Below, one piece after another: positions 30,843 through 33,488 of a stretch of DNA of 33,488 nt. The notes below the pieces were generated by a model that searched no databases, was not told the origin of the DNA, and worked only from the letters and a program-made list of their open reading frames with translations. The first letter of the stretch is position 1. Every line of letters starts with the position of its first letter. The position numbers were made by a program, and so were the translations under genes. The stretch is taken from IMG/VR virus record IMGVR_UViG_3300048924_000213, positions 1 through 33,488 of that record; one strand, 5' to 3'. Origin of the DNA: a virus.

Positions 30843-32002
30843 TAACGGGAATGAACGTGCAGGCCGGGGCGCGCATTGCGCCTGCGTATATGCTCACGCT
30901 CGATGGCACTGACATCACGCAGAATTTCAGCGACCGGCTCATCGGCCTGACCATGACGGACAATCGGGGATTTGAGGCTGACCAGCTCGATATCGAGCTC
31001 GATGATACCGACGGGCTGGTCGAACTGCCGCCGCGCGGCGCATCGCTCACGTTGTGGTTAGGCTGGGAGGGCTCTGCGCTGCTGAACAAGGGGAGCTTTA
31101 CGGTCGATGAAATCGAGCACCGGGGCGCGCCTGATACGCTGACCATCCGGGGGCGCAGTGCGGATTTTCGCGGGACGCTGAACTCTCGCCGCGAGCAGTC
31201 ATGGCATGACACCACGCTCGGGGTGATTCTGGAGACCATCGCGCAGCGCAACAAACTGACGGCCTGCGTGGCTGACACCCTGAAAGCGATCGCCGTGCCG
31301 CATATCGACCAGTCGCAAGAGTCCGACGCGGCATTTCTGGCACGGCTCGCGGAGCGTAACGGTGCATCTGTCTCAGTGAAATACGGGAAACTGTTATTCC
31401 TGAAAGCCGGTAGCGCGATGACGGCCAGCGGAAAACCCATCCCGCAAATGACTGTCGAGCGCGGCGATGGCGATCGGCATCAGTTCGCTATTGCTGACCG
31501 CGAGGCGTACACGGGCGTCACGGCAAAATGGCTGCACACGAAAGACCCGAAACCGCAAAAGCAAAAGGTGAAGCTAAAACGCAAGCCGAAAGAGCAGCAC
31601 CTGCGCGCGCTGCAGCACCCGAAAGCCGTTAAAGCACCGGCAAAGCGCCAGGCGAAAAAGGAGCAGGAAGCGCGAGAGGGGGAGTATATGGCCGGTGAAT
31701 CTGACAACGTTCTGGAGCTCACGACAATCTTTGCCACAAAGGCGCAAGCGATGCGCGCGGCTCAGGCAAAATGGGACAAGCTACAGCGCGGGGTGGCGGA
31801 GTTTTCGATTACGCTCGCCACTGGACGGGCAGATTTATTTCCTGAAACACCGGTTGCGGTGAAAGGCTTTAAGCGCGTAATAGACGAGCAGGCGTGGATC
31901 ATCAGCCGGGTGGTGCACAATCTCAACGGGAGCGGCTACACGACGGGCCTGGAGCTTGAGGTTAAGATTTCAGATGTTGAGTATGAAGTCGATGATAGTT
32001 AA
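30839..32002 (+). CDS. D: Baseplate hub protein D
   Basis: 387 residues, exactly the P2 D length. Phage late control D family, the hub at the tail centre that joins tube and spike. Recognisable parts are DGTDITQNFSDRLIGLTMTD, then LWLGWEGSALLNKGSFTVD and the lysine-rich loop around residues 240-260 before TTIFATKAQAMRAAQAKW. Last gene of the FI operon. Confidence 0.96.
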   Translation: MITGMNVQAGARIAPAYMLTLDGTDITQNFSDRLIGLTMTDNRGFEADQLDIELDDTDGLVELPPRGASLTLWLGWEGSALLNKGSFTVDEIEHRGAPDTLTIRGRSADFRGTLNSRREQSWHDTTLGVILETIAQRNKLTACVADTLKAIAVPHIDQSQESDAAFLARLAERNGASVSVKYGKLLFLKAGSAMTASGKPIPQMTVERGDGDRHQFAIADREAYTGVTAKWLHTKDPKPQKQKVKLKRKPKEQHLRALQHPKAVKAPAKRQAKKEQEAREGEYMAGESDNVLELTTIFATKAQAMRAAQAKWDKLQRGVAEFSITLATGRADLFPETPVAVKGFKRVIDEQAWIISRVVHNLNGSGYTTGLELEVKISDVEYEVDDS

Positions 32003-32019
32003 AAAAAACAAACAATAAC

Positions 32020-32047
32020 TTGCAAATGTAAGATGAAGATTTATCAT
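32020..32047 (+). promoter_or_regulatory. Candidate promoter for ogr
   Basis: TTGCAA (32020-32025) and TATCAT (32042-32047) stand 16 bases apart upstream of ogr, similar to sigma-70 elements. P2 ogr is transcribed early from its own weak promoter and also through D. Evidence is two hexamers only. Confidence 0.35.
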
Positions 32048-32077
32048 CCCCTAAGGTTACAAATGAGGGATAACACT

Positions 32078-32296
32078 ATGATGCACTGTCCATTATGTCA
32101 GGATGCCTCACATGCAAGGTCAAGCCGATACCTGAGCACTGAAACGAAAGAGAGGTATCACCAATGTCAGAACATCAATTGCGGGTGCACGTTCGTAACA
32201 CATGAAACCCTCGCTAGATTCATCGTTAAGCCTGGCGAGATAGTGCCAGCCCCGCCCCACCCTTCAAGACATCATCAACATCAACTTTGGCTTTAA
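32078..32296 (+). CDS. ogr: Late-gene activator Ogr (zinc-binding)
   Basis: 72 residues from ATG 32078, exactly the P2 Ogr length; an upstream in-frame ATG at 32033 would add 15 non-family residues and lacks a good ribosome site, whereas GAGGG precedes 32078. The zinc site is CPLC (3-6 region) plus CQNINC further on, with ARSSRYLSTETKERYHQC between. The C-terminal VKPGEIVPAPPHP is also as in P2. It activates late promoters through the RNA polymerase alpha subunit. Confidence 0.95.
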   Translation: MMHCPLCQDASHARSSRYLSTETKERYHQCQNINCGCTFVTHETLARFIVKPGEIVPAPPHPSRHHQHQLWL

Positions 32297-32327
32297 CATA
32301 AAACCTGCGAAAGCAGGTTTTATGTTA
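32294..32327. terminator. Perfect 15-bp stem with GAAA loop, bidirectional terminator after ogr and the TIR-like gene
   Basis: TAACATAAAACCTGC (32294-32308) pairs with GCAGGTTTTATGTTA (32313-32327) without mismatch. The stop of ogr lies inside the left arm. Both strands have a short T run, so it fits both the rightward ogr transcript and the leftward gene at 32344. Confidence 0.85.
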
Positions 32328-32343
32328 TCTAGTTCAAGGGAAT

Positions 32344-33189
32344 TCAGAATGGTATATCATCTGAAAAATCAATAGGAGCACCTTGTAACTCATGCTTTAA
32401 CCTGGGCTTTGACAAAATCGCTTCATTTTCAAGTAGTTTATCAATTCCAGCGTCGGTAATCGCATATGCGTAAAACTCATCGCCATTATTGTTATCAATT
32501 TGCAATGAACGCTCAATGAGAGACATACGTTCCAATTTAATTAATTGAACTGTAACGATTTGCTCTTCCATCTCTTTTAAAGACCAGATAATTGAGGATG
32601 AAGATATTCCACCTGGGTACTTTGTATGGGTTTCTAAGCAAGCAGCAAGAACCTTAATTGCCGCCTCATTAAGCTGATATTCATATGGATTTACAATTAC
32701 TTTCTCATTTATGCCAAGAGATATACGGTTTAACGTCCCTTGTGATTTCATCGCTGTGCGCATTTTATGGCACGCAGGGAATAATGCGGCATCGAAATTA
32801 TCATCTGACCTTTGTGAGTCATACTCAGCCAATGTTATACCTAAAAGATCACTTGGCAATTTTAACTCTTCATCTCGGGGTTTTACGATGAAACATCGTT
32901 TAACCCCAATGGCACCAATAAATAAACCCAGTTCAAACAAAACATTATCTCGCACGACATGTTCTTGTTTGCCTCTAGATTCGGTAAGATCATCAGGTTG
33001 AAAAACAAACACAGCAAAATCAGTAGTTGCCGATCTCATTACAAGATCACTTATTGTTGTACTTGATAACCTAAAGTTCCCACTACTCCACGGGGTCACT
33101 TCATAATCATGTTCAAAGTCTGTACTTATAGCTCGTACTACTGACAAACTCTCACTTGATGAAGCTATAAAAATCTTCGGCTTGACCAT
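32344..33189 (-). CDS. TIR-like nucleotide-hydrolase-type protein with C-terminal winged helix, cargo at the old locus
   Basis: 281 residues. The first 130 residues match the TIR-like nucleotide-binding family (PF10137, as in Pycsar/CBASS TIR effectors): KIFIASSSESLSVVRAIS at the start, DFAVFVFQPDD (57-67) and the hallmark VVRDNVLFELGLFIG (78-92), with Glu86 at the NADase glutamate position. Residues about 170-258 look like a winged helix (NEAAIKVLAACLETHTKYP, then QLIKLERMSLIERSL, then YAITDAGIDKLLE), a place for sensing or DNA/partner binding. The gene is AT-rich, leftward, with AGGAG before its ATG, and sits between ogr and attR, the location of P2 old. A standalone NAD-depleting defence protein is the leading idea; activity and trigger are inferred. 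No cyclase or partner gene is nearby. Confidence 0.88.
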   Translation of the reverse strand: MVKPKIFIASSSESLSVVRAISTDFEHDYEVTPWSSGNFRLSSTTISDLVMRSATTDFAVFVFQPDDLTESRGKQEHVVRDNVLFELGLFIGAIGVKRCFIVKPRDEELKLPSDLLGITLAEYDSQRSDDNFDAALFPACHKMRTAMKSQGTLNRISLGINEKVIVNPYEYQLNEAAIKVLAACLETHTKYPGGISSSSIIWSLKEMEEQIVTVQLIKLERMSLIERSLQIDNNNGDEFYAYAITDAGIDKLLENEAILSKPRLKHELQGAPIDFSDDIPF

Positions 33190-33302
33190 TTTATCTCCTG
33201 CGTTTTGGATAAGTTACCAGCCCAGCGCCTAAAACCAAATAAACTCTCATCTTTAGTCGGATTTTTTTGACCCACGTGGGCATTTCATGGACACCAATAC
33301 AG
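33190..33302. promoter_or_regulatory. attR arm region with paired candidate integrase arm sites (33275-33282, 33286-33293)
   Basis: CGTGGGCA at 33275 and CATGGACA at 33286 lie 11 bp apart, mirroring the pair near attL in order, spacing and strand. The first is part of the palindrome CCCACGTGGG (33271-33280). The rest should contain the leftward promoter of the TIR-like gene, but I could not identify a convincing one. Confidence 0.55.
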
Positions 33303-33332
33303 AAAAAGGGGCTAGCCTTAAGCTAACCCCTT
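33303..33332 (-). terminator. Phage-supplied substitute terminator for rplS
   Basis: On the minus strand, AAGGGGTTAGC pairs with GCTAGCCCCTT (one T-G wobble), five-base loop, then five T. It lies 39-40 bases downstream of the rplS stop. Its build closely resembles the native terminator at 137-169, which integration moved about 33 kb away. Confidence 0.85.
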
Positions 33333-33362
33333 GTTTATTAACACGCTTTGGATGTCGCGTGA

Positions 33363-33488
<126 letters not shown>

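Noticed and set aside
33271-33280. CCCACGTGGG palindrome as an independent operator
   Set aside because: It overlaps the candidate Int arm site and appears once only; the repeated arm-site pattern explains it better.

Overview
This window is one essentially complete P2/186-type (Peduovirus-like) temperate prophage with a few bases of host chromosome at each end. The host is a member of the Enterobacterales. The right edge encodes the C-terminus of ribosomal protein L19 (rplS, minus strand), nearly identical to the E. coli protein. The left edge holds the last codons of an unidentified gene and the native rplS terminator. A 23-bp identical core (185-207 and 33363-33385) covers the rplS 3' end, so the phage integrated into the end of rplS and restored it. 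One unit, core to core, is about 33.18 kb.

Layout, left to right. (1) attL, then a leftward lysogeny operon: CI-like repressor (with two tandem HTH domains), tyrosine integrase, and a four-TM membrane protein that overlaps int. (2) A switch region (3040-3149) with direct-repeat candidate operators. (3) A rightward early operon: Cox/Apl-like, CII-like, Fil, DUF5347, DUF2732, a C4 zinc-finger protein and replication initiator A. (4) A LexA box driving a 60-aa ORF, the arrangement used by phage 186 for SOS induction. (5) A cos site near 7743. (6) An AT-rich two-gene operon, a DUF3696/OLD-like ABC ATPase plus a TOPRIM-like protein, between cos and the portal gene. (7) The P2 virion genes Q, P (leftward) and O, N, M, L, X, lysis cassette, R, S (rightward). 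(8) An AT-rich DUF4062 gene in the place of P2 orf30, between S and V. (9) V W J I H G, then FI FII E/E' T U D and ogr. (10) A leftward TIR-like plus winged-helix gene at the P2 'old' position, followed by attR.

How it works together: CI and Int are made in the lysogen from one leftward transcript. DNA damage would derepress the LexA-boxed ORF, which may antagonise CI because CI shows no obvious self-cleavage site. A initiates rolling-circle replication. Ogr (72 aa, zinc-binding) switches on the late operons, and the octamer TGTTGTGT precedes three of them (O, V, FI). Lysis uses a small holin, a P1 Lyz-like SAR endolysin with regulatory cysteines, and nested LysB/LysC spanins.

The most interesting content is the cargo. 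Four AT-rich accessory loci sit where P2-like phages carry exclusion or defence genes: the membrane protein, the ATPase/TOPRIM pair, the DUF4062 protein and the TIR-like protein. The ATPase/TOPRIM operon, with its unusual cysteine cluster, is the best candidate for a little-described system. All functional statements here come from reading sequence and remembered family features; no database search was run.
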